Assembly: GCA_028583685.1 (NCBI GenBank)
Contig: JAMXIF010001164.1
Coordinates: 10,906,206 to 10,970,205 of the forward strand
Length of the DNA stretch: 64,000 nucleotides
Reading direction: 5' to 3'
Source of the DNA: Petaurus breviceps papuanus
Lineage: Eukaryota; Chordata; Mammalia; Diprotodontia; Petauridae
Part shown: piece after piece, positions 10,590 through 21,750 of the stretch
Numbering within the stretch: position 1 is the stretch's first letter
Layout of the letters: each line of letters opens with the position of its first letter
Notes under the pieces: generated by a model
What the model was told of the DNA's origin: nothing
The model's input: only the letters and a program-made list of their open reading frames with translations
The model's database searches: none
Program-made: the position numbers and the translations under genes

Positions 10590-10716
10590 TTTTGCTTTAT
10601 TTTGTGACCAAGGTCACATGGCTAGTTTTTGTGTTAAGTGTCTGAGACTGGATTTGAACTCAGGTCCTTCTGACTCCAGGGCTGGTGCTCTATTCACTGC
10701 GCCACCTAGCCGCCCC
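10590..10716 (-). mobile_element. tRNA-derived SINE (Mar1/WSINE1-like)
   Basis: Body GCTAGTTTTTGTGTTAAGTG and head complement TGCGCCACCTAGCCGCCCC are clear. A 15-bp TSD with one mismatch flanks it: AAGAGATATACTTTA (10,575-10,589) and AAGAGGTATACTTTA (10,717-10,731). Confidence 0.9.
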
Positions 10717-10794
10717 AAGAGGTATACTTTAAAGGGTTTTGAGGGATGGGCATGATTTAGACTAGCATTGTGGAAGGGGGGAATATAGACCTAT

Positions 10795-10812
10795 TTATAC
10801 ACACACACACAA

Positions 10813-10845
<33 letters not shown>
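10795..10845. repeat. (CA)n-(TA)n compound microsatellite
   Basis: A short CA run continues into about 13 TA units. Two minus-strand frames in this area are products of the repeat. Confidence 0.95.
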
Positions 10846-10847
<2 letters not shown>

Positions 10848-11124
10848 GGGAAAATAACATAAGCGAACACATGGAGATGCAAATGGATATGGCTTGTGTG
10901 GAGTTCACTAATAAGACAAACTTGACTAGGGTAGGGAATTGATTTTGAGACATGGTGAAGCTTAGGTTTTGGCAGGTCCAAATTATGGAGAGCATTGAGA
11001 ACTACATAGAATTGTTTAGAATTGATTATCTTGGGACTGATTAAATACACTAGCACTTCAAATTTGCTGAAGATTTGGAACTGAGAGTGACCCGCAGGGC
11101 CATGGATGGAGAAATGAATATATT

Positions 11125-11270
11125 TTTGAAAAAATCTTTATTAAACGCTTCCTATTCCTAAAGCCCTGTGCTAACCTCTGGAGGTACAATAGAAAAACAA
11201 GACATTCCCTGTTTTCAAGAAACTAAAACTCTTATTGGGCAAGATAACATAAGGGAAGTTTTAGCAACAA
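11125..11270 (-). mobile_element. L2 LINE 3' end
   Basis: Plus strand CTTTATTAAACGCTTCCTAT, AAGCCCTGTGCTAACCTCTG and ACTCTTATTGGGCAAGATAA are the complement of the L2 terminus. The interval 11,271-11,645 is unassigned. Confidence 0.65.
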
Positions 11271-11655
11271 GTCAGATGGAAAGACTCTGTAGTCATCAGG
11301 GTACAGTGGCAAAGTAGATTGTAATGTATCTTTTTTAATGTCATTTCCATGAATAAAACCATCTCTGTGTCTGGTGTTTTACTATTTGACAGTGCTAAAA
11401 AAATTTATTTTCTAGGTTTTCTTTATCTATGGCTGCTAATGAAGAAGGGCCTTTGGAAAATACAGGGGAAGTTTCCAAGTCACATTTTTACAAGGGTTGT
11501 TTCCTTGGTCTATAATAGTGGAGGCCAGTTTAGAAGTAAGAATGGCAGTCTGGGAAGAACCTACTAGTCCCAGGGCTCTTGTACTTACCATCCCACATTT
11601 GAAATGACACTTTGTGACCCTAAGCAGGCTATATTATATTATAAACAAGTAATTG

Positions 11656-11845
11656 TTGGGGTTGCTAGGTGGCACAGTGATGGGGAGGCTAGGTGGCTCA
11701 GTAAATAGAGCCCTGGCCTTGGAGTCAGGAGGACCTGAGTTCAAATCCAGCCTCAGACACTTAACTAGCCATGTGACTTTGGGCAAGTCACTTAACCCCA
11801 ACTGCCCTACTCTTCCCCTCAAAAACAAACAAACAAACAAAAAAC
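11656..11845 (+). mobile_element. tRNA-derived SINE with a duplicated head
   Basis: The only complete plus-strand copy of the young SINE family here. The unit is bounded by a perfect 10-bp TSD CAAGTAATTG (11,646-11,655 and 11,846-11,855) and ends in a (CAAA)n tail. Its 5' end is odd: GCTAGGTGGCACAGTGATGG is followed at once by GGCTAGGTGGCTCAGTAAAT, so the tRNA-like head occurs twice. The first head is only about 25 bp long, suggesting a template switch at the 5' end or a head-to-head insertion. Confidence 0.9.
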
Positions 11846-11855
11846 CAAGTAATTG

Positions 11856-12315
11856 CTCAGGAAAGCAGGCAAGAAAAAAGACATTATTAAAATGTGGGAG
11901 TGAGAGTGGATTGATCATATAGCCAGAGAAAGGGAAAACCAATGGAGAGCTCTTATGATCCATTGGTGGCTTCACAATTCCAACAGAACATGAAGAAGGT
12001 CACTAACATATTGGATGGGTCACCTGTTATTTATAGGTTGATATGAATAAGAATTTCATAGGATAGATGGGCATGAATAGTTCATGATATGCATTGTTAA
12101 GAGGCTATCCATATGGAAGAGATCATATGTCCATTGGATTAATCAAACATCAGCTGTGTTTTACTCAAGAAACAGTGACAATGCTCCAATCCCCTACCCT
12201 AAATGGCAGTACATGTTTTTTTTGTGGTGATGGTGAGAACAGACCTCTCACTGCACAGACCCAGTAGGTCCTAACATTTAGTCTTGAGATGACTGAAAAG
12301 TAGGATGTTCAGTAA
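11856..12315. other. low-copy sequence, nothing recognised
   Basis: No repeat family or exon-like segment recognised. Confidence 0.4.
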
Positions 12316-12319
12316 CTAA

Positions 12320-12469
12320 CTAGCATTTATCTAGCTCTTTAATTTTTGCAAAGTGCTTTACAAATATTTCATTTTATGCCCACAACAATTCTGTGTAGAA
12401 GATATTTATCTCCATTTTAAATTTGAGGAAACTAAGGTAGATAGGCTAAGTGACCTGCCCATTGTGACA

Positions 12470-12529
<60 letters not shown>

Positions 12530-12619
12530 AATCTATCTACCTATCTATGTATCTATCTATGTATCTATCTATCCGTAGATAGATACAGATATATGTATAG
12601 ATATATATGTATGTATGTG

Positions 12620-12650
<31 letters not shown>

Positions 12651-12825
12651 CTCATATATCTGAAACCAGAGGATCAAATAAGATAATATTATAAAACATT
12701 TAGTACAGTGCCTGGAACATAGTAGTTACTTATTATTTATTTCCTTCCCCTTTTCAGATTTGAGCTCTGATCTTTCAGGCTTCAGATCCAGACCTCTATT
12801 CATTGTACCATCTACCTGACTCCAT
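12320..12825 (-). mobile_element. CORE-SINE interrupted by a large microsatellite and a second SINE tail
   Basis: The minus-strand CORE-SINE starts with GCAAAGTGCTTTACAAATAT and TGAGGAAACTAAGGTAGATA and resumes at about 12,750 with GATTTGAGCTCTGATC and CATTGTACCATCTACC. Between the arms lie the (ATCT)n/(TA)n tract and a short plus-strand SINE tail (GAGGATCAAATAAGATAATA, CAGTGCCTGGAACATAGTAG). Confidence 0.55.
12468..12652. repeat. (ATCT)n then (TA)n compound microsatellite
   Basis: About 17 near-perfect ATCT units, then diverged ATGT/ATCC units, then about 12 TA units. A 113-codon frame across it is a product of the repeat. Confidence 0.95.
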
Positions 12826-12829
12826 AATC

Positions 12830-14635
12830 AAGTCTCTAATTCAGTAATAAGTTTTAGCAAAGAGTATGGTGAAACAATTTGTGACATGGGCTTGTAGAGC
12901 ACTGTACTTTTCTGAACTTTATTATTATTATTATTTTGCTTGCTGAGACACAGTTTGATGGAACGAGTTGAAGAGTAATACTCTCCCTTTGCTTGGACCA
13001 CTGTTTCTTGTTTGGTTTTTACTTTACTTTAAGGATTGGTTTAAAGTGCTTTATATTTGCCCTCCAGTGGGTAGAACCATGGGGCCATTAGGCCCAGCCA
13101 TGTAAACTCATCTGGACAGCTGAGTTTGGCCTTAATCTAAACCCCAGTGAAGAGACAGAACATTCTTCCAGTCCAGATGCACTTGTTATTCAGGAGAAGT
13201 AGTGTAAGTCCTGAACCTTGTTACAGAAAGAAGCAAGCTGAGATAAAACCTTGGATGTGAATTATGGATCTCTCCCTCAGCTTATTAAAGCGATGTCTTT
13301 TCTTGTTTGGCCTCTGATGCCATTTTGTTGCTATCTGTCAGGGTGTTTTTTTGAGTGGTGAACAAACCGTCAGATATATCACAGTTTATCTCTTTGAATG
13401 GACATTGACCATTCATCAAAAAAGGCAACCAAGAGTCCCAATAGCTGCCCTCAAAAAAGTCACCCTTTTAAAGGATTAAACAGAATCATTGATATAGTGT
13501 TTTTAGGCTAAAGGAGAGAAACAGTTTTAGTTTCCCCAGTGGGCTTCATCTAGAGAAGCAAGTTCTATCCTTATGGCAAAATAATCTTAAAAAAATTCTC
13601 GTGAGCCCAGAAGTGCAAAAGCACGTCTTGTCATCTGTGGTTCTATTTTCCCACTTTTGACCTGCTTTCATACTCTGATAATCTTTGAAATCCTCAAGCG
13701 CTTGCTTGCTTCCTCTAACCTCATTGTATTCTCCTAGAAAATTAGCTCTTCAGTGTAAGATGAGGAGTGCTTGTGTTCATGGCAGCAAAATGATGCTATT
13801 AAAAGAAAAACATACAACTGACAAAAAAGTTAATTCCCTTTAGAAACTTTAATATTATGGCAAACTACCACATGCTAAAATTGTTTTTATGCTATGAGTT
13901 GCTTAACATTTTACTACACAAATATGTTACATGAAAAAAGAGGAAAAGAAAAGAAAAGCATTGTGTTTGGAAGGGTAGTGGGGAGGAGAAGAAAGCATTT
14001 CACATTGAAGTCTATAGAAGAGCTCTAGGCATATGAATAGGGCAATTTCTCTTACTTTTAGGCCTTAAATGCCTCCTCAGCTTTGTGTTTAATTACAATC
14101 ATAAATGTCATATAAAAATATCATGGTATGAACATGGGATTAACATTCTTTTAAGGAACTTTCAGAGTGGAAACTCCCTGTTCAAAACTCATTTGTAGTT
14201 CATAATCTTAGAGAGTGAGATTCAAGGGATTTGATCTCAGTATATTTCTGAGGTAGAACTTTAAACCAGGTCCTCCTGACTCCATGACTAAACTACTTTT
14301 CATAGTAATGAGAAAACTAAGGGGCAAATTAGAAGATGAAAGGCTTCATGTCAAATTATTGTAAACTCTTATCTGTCCTTTTCTTGCTCTGAAATATAAA
14401 TGACTTTTCTTCCTTTAGATAAAGCTTTACCTTTGAGAAGGCCATCTAAATGAGAACTCAGAAAACATTGATTTCAGTCTATTTACACTAAACAGGGAGC
14501 TGAAATTGATGTTTTCCCTGTGGAACTCACACCTAATCTCTATGTTGTGCAGATGTGTTCCCTCTAGGATACAAAGACCTATAAAATCAGTACAGTACAT
14601 ACGTCCATAATGGTCACAGTGCTGTTTTAGGAAGT
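12830..14635. other. about 1.8 kb of low-copy sequence
   Basis: No repeat family recognised by eye. No long ORF. One of the larger repeat-poor stretches of the window. Confidence 0.4.
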
Positions 14636-14639
14636 ATAT

Positions 14640-14715
14640 TTGCCTTTGTTTGTATCCTTAGAGCTTAGCACAGTGCTTGGCGAATAGTAATCACTCTATG
14701 ATAATGATAATGGTG
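14640..14715 (+). mobile_element. L2 LINE 3' terminus
   Basis: TTTGTATCCTTAGAGCTTAG followed by CACAGTGCTTGGCGAATAGT is the L2 end. Confidence 0.55.
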
Positions 14716-15140
14716 GTACTGCCCTACTAAATTAGCTTGGTAATTTAATCATAATTTGCATTTATTTTTTTTTCATAGTAGGCTCCTCTTGAACATCTTC
14801 TAATTGCCCATAATCTAGAGTTAGTGGTTATGTAGTTTGTCTCTTTTAGACTATGCCAGCCATTTCTTTGTAATGAAATTAAAGGTAGAGTAGTAGATAC
14901 ATCTACTGACTACTTGCTTCTTGGCAAGGTTCCCCTACTAATGGAATATTATGTAGTAAACACCAGGAGGGTGGCATATGGTCACAAGCTATGACAGGCA
15001 AGGAGATTAATAGGTGATAGATTTAGGGACTATGGGTAAAGGCAATGGGATATGACATTGAATATGACTCTAGTAACAGGAGCTAGATTAAGTCATTTGA
15101 GAAGTCTCACAGAATAAGAATTTCCCCTTATTATTGAAAG
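14716..15140. other. low-copy sequence, nothing recognised
   Basis: No repeat family or credible ORF. Confidence 0.4.
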
Positions 15141-15144
15141 CATT

Positions 15145-15505
15145 GAAGTCTCTCTCTCCCTCTCCTTTCTTTCCCTTCAATCTCCTTTTCCTCTCATCAC
15201 ATTTCCCCTTCCCTTTCCAATCTCCTCTTATACTGCCCTTCTTTACCTTTCTTCTTCTCTTCCTTTCTCTCCTCCTTTATATTTCCCCCCTTTTTGCTCT
15301 TCTACCTCTCCCTGCCTCTTATCCCCTCTGAGTCTCCTTCTCTCTTTCCCTTTTTCTTTCTCTTCTCTTTCTAATTCTTTCCCCTTCCTTTCCAATGTTC
15401 TCTCCTTCAAATTCCTTTCCTTTCTCCTCCCATTCCTCTTCACTCCCTCTCTATCAACTCTGAATCTCATTCCCTTTGCCTCTCTTTCCTTTCTTCTTCC
15501 CATTG
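15145..15505. repeat. long pyrimidine-rich (purine-rich on minus) tract
   Basis: Nearly all C/T on the plus strand for about 360 bp, with CTTT/CCTT motifs but no fixed period. Arg/Glu/Lys-rich frames on minus and Leu/Pro/Ser-rich frames on plus result from this composition. Confidence 0.85.
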
Positions 15506-15529
15506 AAATATTAAAGACATTTTTGGTAC

Positions 15530-16030
15530 CTAGTCAGTGAAGCAATTCTCAATTTACCTAACTGTACTATTATGTAGTCCCCAGAGAAAACATCTCTATC
15601 TAGCCTGCACTTCTACACCTTCTTCAAAAGAATAGCTTTAGAAACTTGTTAAGTACTTTTGAAAATCTAGGTAAACTGTATCTACAGAATTCCCTTGATC
15701 TCCCTGTTTAATAAAGAAATGAGTACAGTCTAAAAGGATCTGTTTGGGATGAAGCTATGTTTGTTCTTTGTAATATCTATCTTCTTTTCTAGATATTCAC
15801 TAATGATCCCTTTAATGATACATTCTAGGATTTTGTTAGCAGTTGAATTAGTCGATAGCTCTATAGTTTTTACAGAATCTACATTTTTTTCTTTTTCTAA
15901 AAATCAGTACAGTCTTTACCCCTCTTCAGTCCTCTGACACATTCCCATTATCGATTATTTTTAAAAATCAATGAGAGTGATTCAGCAATAAACCCATTTA
16001 TTCTGTCAGTCCAATGGAATATAGTTTGCT
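15530..16030 (-). mobile_element. CR1/L3-type LINE fragment
   Basis: Plus-strand blocks AACTGTACTATTATGTAGTC, GTATCTACAGAATTCCCTTG, ATTTTGTTAGCAGTTGAA and CCTCTTCAGTCCTCTGACAC follow the antisense CR1/L3 reverse-transcriptase order. The segment continues, more diverged, on the far side of a MIR to about 16,690 (ATTCTCAGCTTCAGTGTTCC). Confidence 0.6.
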
Positions 16031-16039
16031 TGGGCTTGG

Positions 16040-16265
16040 TGACTTACATTTATTAAAGGCACTTAACTCTTAGAGCTCTGGAGTTGGAGTTAAGAAGTCT
16101 TGTGGTTGAATACAATTTCTGACACTAATTTCCTGATTGTGGTCAAATCACTTAAATTATATGACCTTCAATTGTTTCACCTTCAACATGACGGTAATCA
16201 TCTGTGACCTATCTCATAGGGTTGCTTGATAATACAAAAGAGAAAAACTATGTACAGTGATTAAT
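16040..16265 (+). mobile_element. MIR-type CORE-SINE inside the CR1/L3 copy
   Basis: Has GTGGTCAAATCACTTAAATT, TGACCTATCTCATAGGGTTG and a decayed head. It separates two parts of the CR1/L3 fragment. Confidence 0.5.
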
Positions 16266-16867
16266 TTTAAAAAAACAGTTTGTATTTCTATAGTACATAA
16301 AGGTTTCCAAACCCTCTTCTCATTTGGGGCATCAATATTGGAATTTTTGTTTTGTCATTTCCTTCATTCTTCTTGGCAAAGGAAATAAGTCAAATAAGAT
16401 TTAGTAATGGTTTCTTTTGCTTTCATATTTTATCATCATCCTATCTAATCCAAGGAGTGGCTCTATTCCTTCTTTGATCCCCCAAATTTCCCCAATCTAA
16501 CTTTTAAAAATCCCCTCTTCTTCATTCTCCTTAGGATCATTAGTTCATTCTCAGCTTCAGTGTTCCCAACATAGTAATTATAGGGATTGTGTAGCAATTT
16601 TACTTTTGTCTTCTTCTGCCCTCACACAATGATCTCCCTTTCCAACCATATCAGGCTCTTTAGAAAACTCTCCCTTTCCCTTTAATTCCAAATCTAGATC
16701 TCTTTAAATTTTACCATTGCTGCTGTATCTTGTCTTTACACGTGTCTTCTGGCTGACATTGTGTTCATGTGTACATATGTGTGTGTTTATGTGTGTCAAT
16801 CTTGTAACCCTTAGTGGATCAGTTTTCCAGACTCCGGCTTCATATCTTCTCATATATTCCTTCCCCT

Positions 16868-16880
16868 TCCCCCCCCCCCC
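16868..16880. repeat. poly(C) tract
   Basis: A C run of about a dozen bases within a C-rich neighbourhood. Confidence 0.9.
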
Positions 16881-16955
16881 ACACCCCGCCTCCCTGCCCC
16901 ACATACACACACTGATAGACACCTTGCAGTGAGTAAATGTAGGCTGAATACTTTT

Positions 16956-17117
16956 TTTTTTGCTTTTTTTTTGAGGGGGAAGGATAGGACAATTGGGTTT
17001 GTGACTTGCCCAAGCTCACACAGCTAGTTTTTGTGTTGTGTCTGAAGCCGGATTTGAACTCAGGTCATCCTGACTCCAGGGCTGGTGCTGTATTCACTGC
17101 ACCACCTAGCTGCCCCC
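16956..17117 (-). mobile_element. tRNA-derived SINE (Mar1/WSINE1-like)
   Basis: Body CACAGCTAGTTTTTGTGTTG and head complement CACCACCTAGCTGCCCCC. Weak flanking repeat: GCTGAATACTTTT on the left, GCTGACTAAATTTTT on the right. Confidence 0.85.
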
Positions 17118-17820
17118 AGCTGACTAAATTTTTAAGGAATGATGAATTATTTGCCACTTCCAAGTAGTGCAAACCAAGAGGACATAGAAACATTGCATGG
17201 GGAAGAATGCTATCTGCTTTTGTTTAGACACAGTTGTATCCCATGTGGGAAATTCTTAAAGTAGCTGGGAGCTGTCCATGGTTGAAGTTGCATTTGGGAA
17301 ACAAGAGGGATGGGAGCTAGCCTCCTAAGTCAAGCCTCAAAAGCATGAGGAAGAAGTGCTCATCATAATCAACACAAAACACCGAGGGTGAACTCTTGGT
17401 TCACATACAAATTTGTCTGGGCTTCCAGGTTCTCTTAACCCTGGCTTGACTTGGAGCCTGATTTTATACGTGCCTTTGTATTATTTTGCTACTACAATCT
17501 GGCTCCATCCTTCTGGTTCTGAGATACATCTGCTTGGGCGCTTGACATTCCCTGTTAGTTACTAAAGCAGCCATTTTTCTCTGGTAAGCAGCCTTATTTC
17601 TGGATCAATTTTGCTTCTCATTTCTCGACTTTTGCAAATACAGACACTATCACTGTTCACTTTCATAATAGTAGACTTGTCCTGTGGCACTTTGGATGCA
17701 TGCTTTGGCTTGCTCTGCTCCTGGTCACATGGGACCAGGGTTAACACAATGGGTATGGATTAGATTATAAAGATTTCCTTATGGTAGAGAACAGAAATGT
17801 TAAAAAAAATTACTTTCCCT
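17118..17820. other. low-copy sequence, nothing recognised
   Basis: About 700 bp without a recognised family or credible ORF. Confidence 0.4.
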
Positions 17821-17824
17821 GAAT

Positions 17825-18062
17825 AACAATATTAATAGCTAACATCATACACTTTTAAAATTTGTAAAGCACTTAATAGAACTTATCTCATTTGATGCTC
17901 ACAATAACCTTGGTCAGTGTCATTATTATCCCAGTTTTACAGATGAAGAAACAGAAGCTGAAAGAGTTTAAGTGATTTGCTCAGGGTTACACCACTATCT
18001 AATCAGTATCAATCAGGATTCAATCTCAGGGCTTCCTGACTCCAAGTCCAACATTCTATGAA
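17825..18062 (-). mobile_element. CORE-SINE (MIR/THER1-type)
   Basis: Plus strand: TTTGTAAAGCACTTAATAGA, CTCATTTGATGCTCACAATA, TTTTACAGATGAAGAAACAG and CTTCCTGACTCCAAGTCCAA. Nearly full length. Confidence 0.75.
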
Positions 18063-19135
18063 GAGCAAAAGACAGACCTGCCTTCCTAGGATGACAAGCC
18101 TGGGAAAGCATATCTGTGTTCTAAGATTCTCAGCAGTGCCCCCCTACCCCCTTCCACATCCCTCAGGGAGTCCACAGGCCTCTAAGCTTTGTTGTTTTTT
18201 TTTTTTTAATCTTAAGTACCAAACCAATTCCTGAGAAATGCATAAATCTTCAGACATTCTGAGGATCCCAAGGCCTCTGATGACAGAAAAGGATTTGGAG
18301 GATTCTGTTTAATTAGCAAAGAGATTGGCAGAGTTGATGTTGAGATAAAGGATATGATGCTAAAATCTGATTTGAGTGTAATTCCATGACTTGCCTGCTT
18401 TATCTTCCTGTATGAATCTGCCATATGGACTTCCACAGCATTGAGGGAAAGAAAAGTTGATGACTTTGATAAGCCTTGTTTTTAGGGCATGTTTACTATC
18501 TGGCAGATGGACAAGAATAGAACTGAGAAATCTAATCTTCCACGCACAGCTGTTCTTCAGTGTCAAAGCCAAGTGAAATAGGATGGACGCTGCCCCAACA
18601 ATAAATACCTGATGAAGGCTTGTGAGTCAGTGCATGTGCTGGAAAGATTATGATCCACAGTAAGAAAGTGGAATTATTTCTATTGAGAGTATAGGACTCG
18701 TTGGGGAGAGGGGGACATATCTTATGACTGATGGTATGGTTTCACGAGTCTACTGCCTGTTTCTCATCTTTTTTTGTAAACCACAAAAATTCCATGAATG
18801 GACTTACTGAAATCACTTCCTAGTTTCTAAATGCTGCCATTTATTCTACTGGAGCTTACTCCTTACCACCATCATTTAAGTTTGTTAATGACTTAGGACT
18901 TATTCTGTCCCCTGAAAATATCACATGGACATTTTTTAAGTCATAGGATGATAAATCACTGTCTCTTGCTATAGCATTCTTTGTGTTTTGGAATCAATGG
19001 AGTAATAAGGCCAGGAAGTAGCATGAAACATACTATGTTAGCATGGGCCAACATAGACTTTAGCTCCTATGTATAATTACATGTTGATACTTCGTTACTT
19101 TTTAGGAGAGGAAAACTGTTTCCTTGAACTGAATA
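18063..19135. other. about 1.1 kb of low-copy sequence
   Basis: No recognised family. Short minus-strand frames near 18,212-18,572 have no recognisable domain. Confidence 0.4.
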
Positions 19136-19139
19136 AAAT

Positions 19140-19970
19140 AATAAACATATTAAGTTCTTCTTGTCTTCCCAATTGCTGTTGATGCTACCATCATCCTTCT
19201 TGTAACCCACATTAGTACCCTACATATCATCCTCAACTCCTCACCCTTTTCTAGTCACCACATCCAATCCATTGTTAAGTCCTTTTTATCTTCATTGCAT
19301 TTCTTAGAAACATTGCCTTCTCTTCTTTAATGCGGCCATCACCCTGGTGCAAGTCCCCTTTACCTCACTCAAACTATTGCAACAGACTTCTGCTTACTCT
19401 CACCTACCTCAAGTTTCTCTCCACTGCAATCTATGCTTTATTCAGCTGCCAAATTGATCTTTCTAAAGCATAGGACTAACCATGTCACCTCTCCCCCATC
19501 ACATTCAATAAATAATAACACCTCCCTTTTACCTTTAGAATCAAATATAAAATGCTCTGTTTGGCTTTTTGAATCCTTCAAAATCTGAATATGTCTTACC
19601 TTTCCAGAATTCTCACACCTTATTTCTTTCTGGCCAGTGCCACAAATTCTTCACACATGATACTACATATCCCTAATCTGTACATGTTCCCTGGCTATCC
19701 CCCATGCCTATAACTCTTTCCCTCTTAATCTTTACTTCCTGGCTTCCCTAGCTTCCTTCAAATTTCAGCTAAAGATCTACCTCATATAAGAAACCTTTTC
19801 TAGTATCTTCCCTCTGAAATTATCTTAATTTTATCCAGCATATATCTTGTTTGCATGCTAACTCCTTGAAAGAGGAGACTGCTTTCTGGCTTTCTTTGTA
19901 TCCCTAGCAGTTATCACAGTGCTTGACACATAGGAGGCACTAAAAAGATGCTAGATGACTGATTGAATGA
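19140..19970 (+). mobile_element. L2 LINE, longest fragment in the window
   Basis: About 830 bp of L2: CACCACATCCAATCCATTGT, CATCACCCTGGTGCAAGTCC, CTATTGCAACAGACTTCTGC, ACCATGTCACCTCTCCCCCA, TCCCCCATGCCTATAACTCT, and the terminus TTTGTATCCCTAGCAGTTAT. It covers the end of ORF2 and the 3' UTR. No open frame remains. Confidence 0.8.
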
Positions 19971-20700
19971 GAAAAACCCTTCCTCTCTGGCCTCTAAATT
20001 CCCCTCCCCCTCTTCTCTTTCCTCATTGATATTGACAGTTGTTTAGTTTGATATCTCTGGCCTTGGGAGTTCCTTCTGCCTTTGACCCATTCTTTCTTTA
20101 CTGATTAATATGCTTGAAGAACATTTCCTAGCTTAATTTTCATGCCTTACTCTTCTCTTGTTATGGAAATAAAATTTTCTCTGCTTTTTCCCAGGAATTA
20201 TTTCTAGGATCACATCTCTTTAGGCCACATGGCTCAGGTTTATTTGATCTTAGCCTCCAAGATAGATCCTCTTCCCTGAAGCCAGAGACCTCCTGTTGAT
20301 TTAGCCTGAGTTCCATTCCTCCCCTCCCCCTCTGGCTTTTCTTTTCTGTTCAACCACATTCCCTATGGAGGCCCTCAAATTAGATTTCCACTGCCTGACT
20401 CCTAGATCATTGGTTGAACAAGTATTGCAGACACTGGGGCCAATGAACAGAAAGACATTACTCTTTCTTCTTCTAGCTCTATTTACATTTCTAGCTCTCA
20501 GATCACTGTCAATCCTTAAGCACCACATTTGGGGGCTGTTTTTCTAGAGTCCACATCTTGGTAGTATATATTTTTAAAATACTTAGCATACACAGTAAAT
20601 GATTGAAAGGAATTTCCTCCCATGATAATGGGTATACCATCACTGGAGTGACAGTGAATCAAAGACTACTTTTGGAGGCCGTTTCCAATGATTTTCCTTG
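19971..20700. other. low-copy sequence, nothing recognised
   Basis: No family recognised. A T-rich boundary follows, where HAL1 copy A begins. Confidence 0.4.
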
Positions 20701-21555
20701 TGTCTTTGTTTTCGTTTTTTTTTAAATTTTTCAAATGCTTTATTAGCTTCTGATTTACATCATTCATTCCGACAGATTTTGAGTTACAAATTTTCTCCCC
20801 ATTTTTCCCCTACCCACTGCCCCAAAATGGCAGTCTCACAAAATATCCCCTCCTCTAATCTGCTCTTCCATATTTTCTCCCATACCACTTTTGACTTTTC
20901 CAGTAGATCTCTATGCCCCAGTGCCTGTATATCTTATTTCCCAATTACATGTAAAATAGTTTTAATAATAGTATATATTTGAATATATGATTTTAAAACT
21001 TTGAATTCCAGATGTATTCCCTTCCTCCCTTGTCTCCCACCCTTAGTGGGAAGATAAGCAGTTCAGTATAGGTTGTACATGTGTGGCTAGTGCAAAACAA
21101 TAACATAGTAGATATATTGTAAAAGACTGACTACAGTCTTTAGATACCCTCCTATCCCACCTCCCACTTTTTCTATTCTCTACTTTGATACCATCACTTT
21201 TCAAAAGTGAGTGCTTCTAAATTCCCTCCCCCCCAGCCTGCCCTCCCTTCTATCATCCCACCCTCTCATCCCCTTCCCCCCCTACTCTCCTGGAGGGTGA
21301 GATACTCTATTTAGTGTGTATTTCATTCCCTTCTCAATCCAAATTCAATGGGAATAAGGTTGACCCATTCCCTTTGGCCTTCCTATTCTTCCCCTCCATT
21401 GTAAAAATTCTCCCTTGCCTCTTCTATATGAGATAGTTTACCCCATTCTGTCTCTCCCCATCTCCTCTCACTTTCCTCTCTCACCTCTTAATTTCACCTT
21501 TTAAGTATCATCCCTTCCTGTTAAATTGGTCCTGTGTCCTTCATCTATGTATACC

Positions 21556-21640
21556 TGTAAACATATATACACACGTTCACATATGTATTCATATGCCCAT
21601 ATACCCTCATATATAGACTATATATGTATATTTCTATTCC
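21556..21640. repeat. TA/CA-rich tract in the 3' UTR of HAL1 copy A
   Basis: Interrupted TATA and CATA units at the same place, relative to ORF1, as the microsatellites in copies B, C and D. Confidence 0.8.
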
Positions 21641-21750
21641 CTTCAACTACTGAGAAAAGTTTCATAAGTTACAAATTGTTTTTCCATGTAGGAATGTTAA
21701 TAGTTCAATTTTGATAAGTTCCTTATGATTTCTTTTCCCTGTTTACCTTC

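Noticed and set aside
11634-11975. 113-codon minus-strand and 89-codon plus-strand frames
   Set aside because: Both run through the SINE at 11,656-11,845; SINEs do not code for protein.
12353-12694. 113-codon Tyr/Leu/Ser-rich frame
   Set aside because: It is a translation of the ATCT and TA microsatellite.
15243-15503. Arg/Glu/Lys-rich 86-codon frame resembling a nuclear basic protein
   Set aside because: It is produced by the purine-rich strand of the pyrimidine tract.
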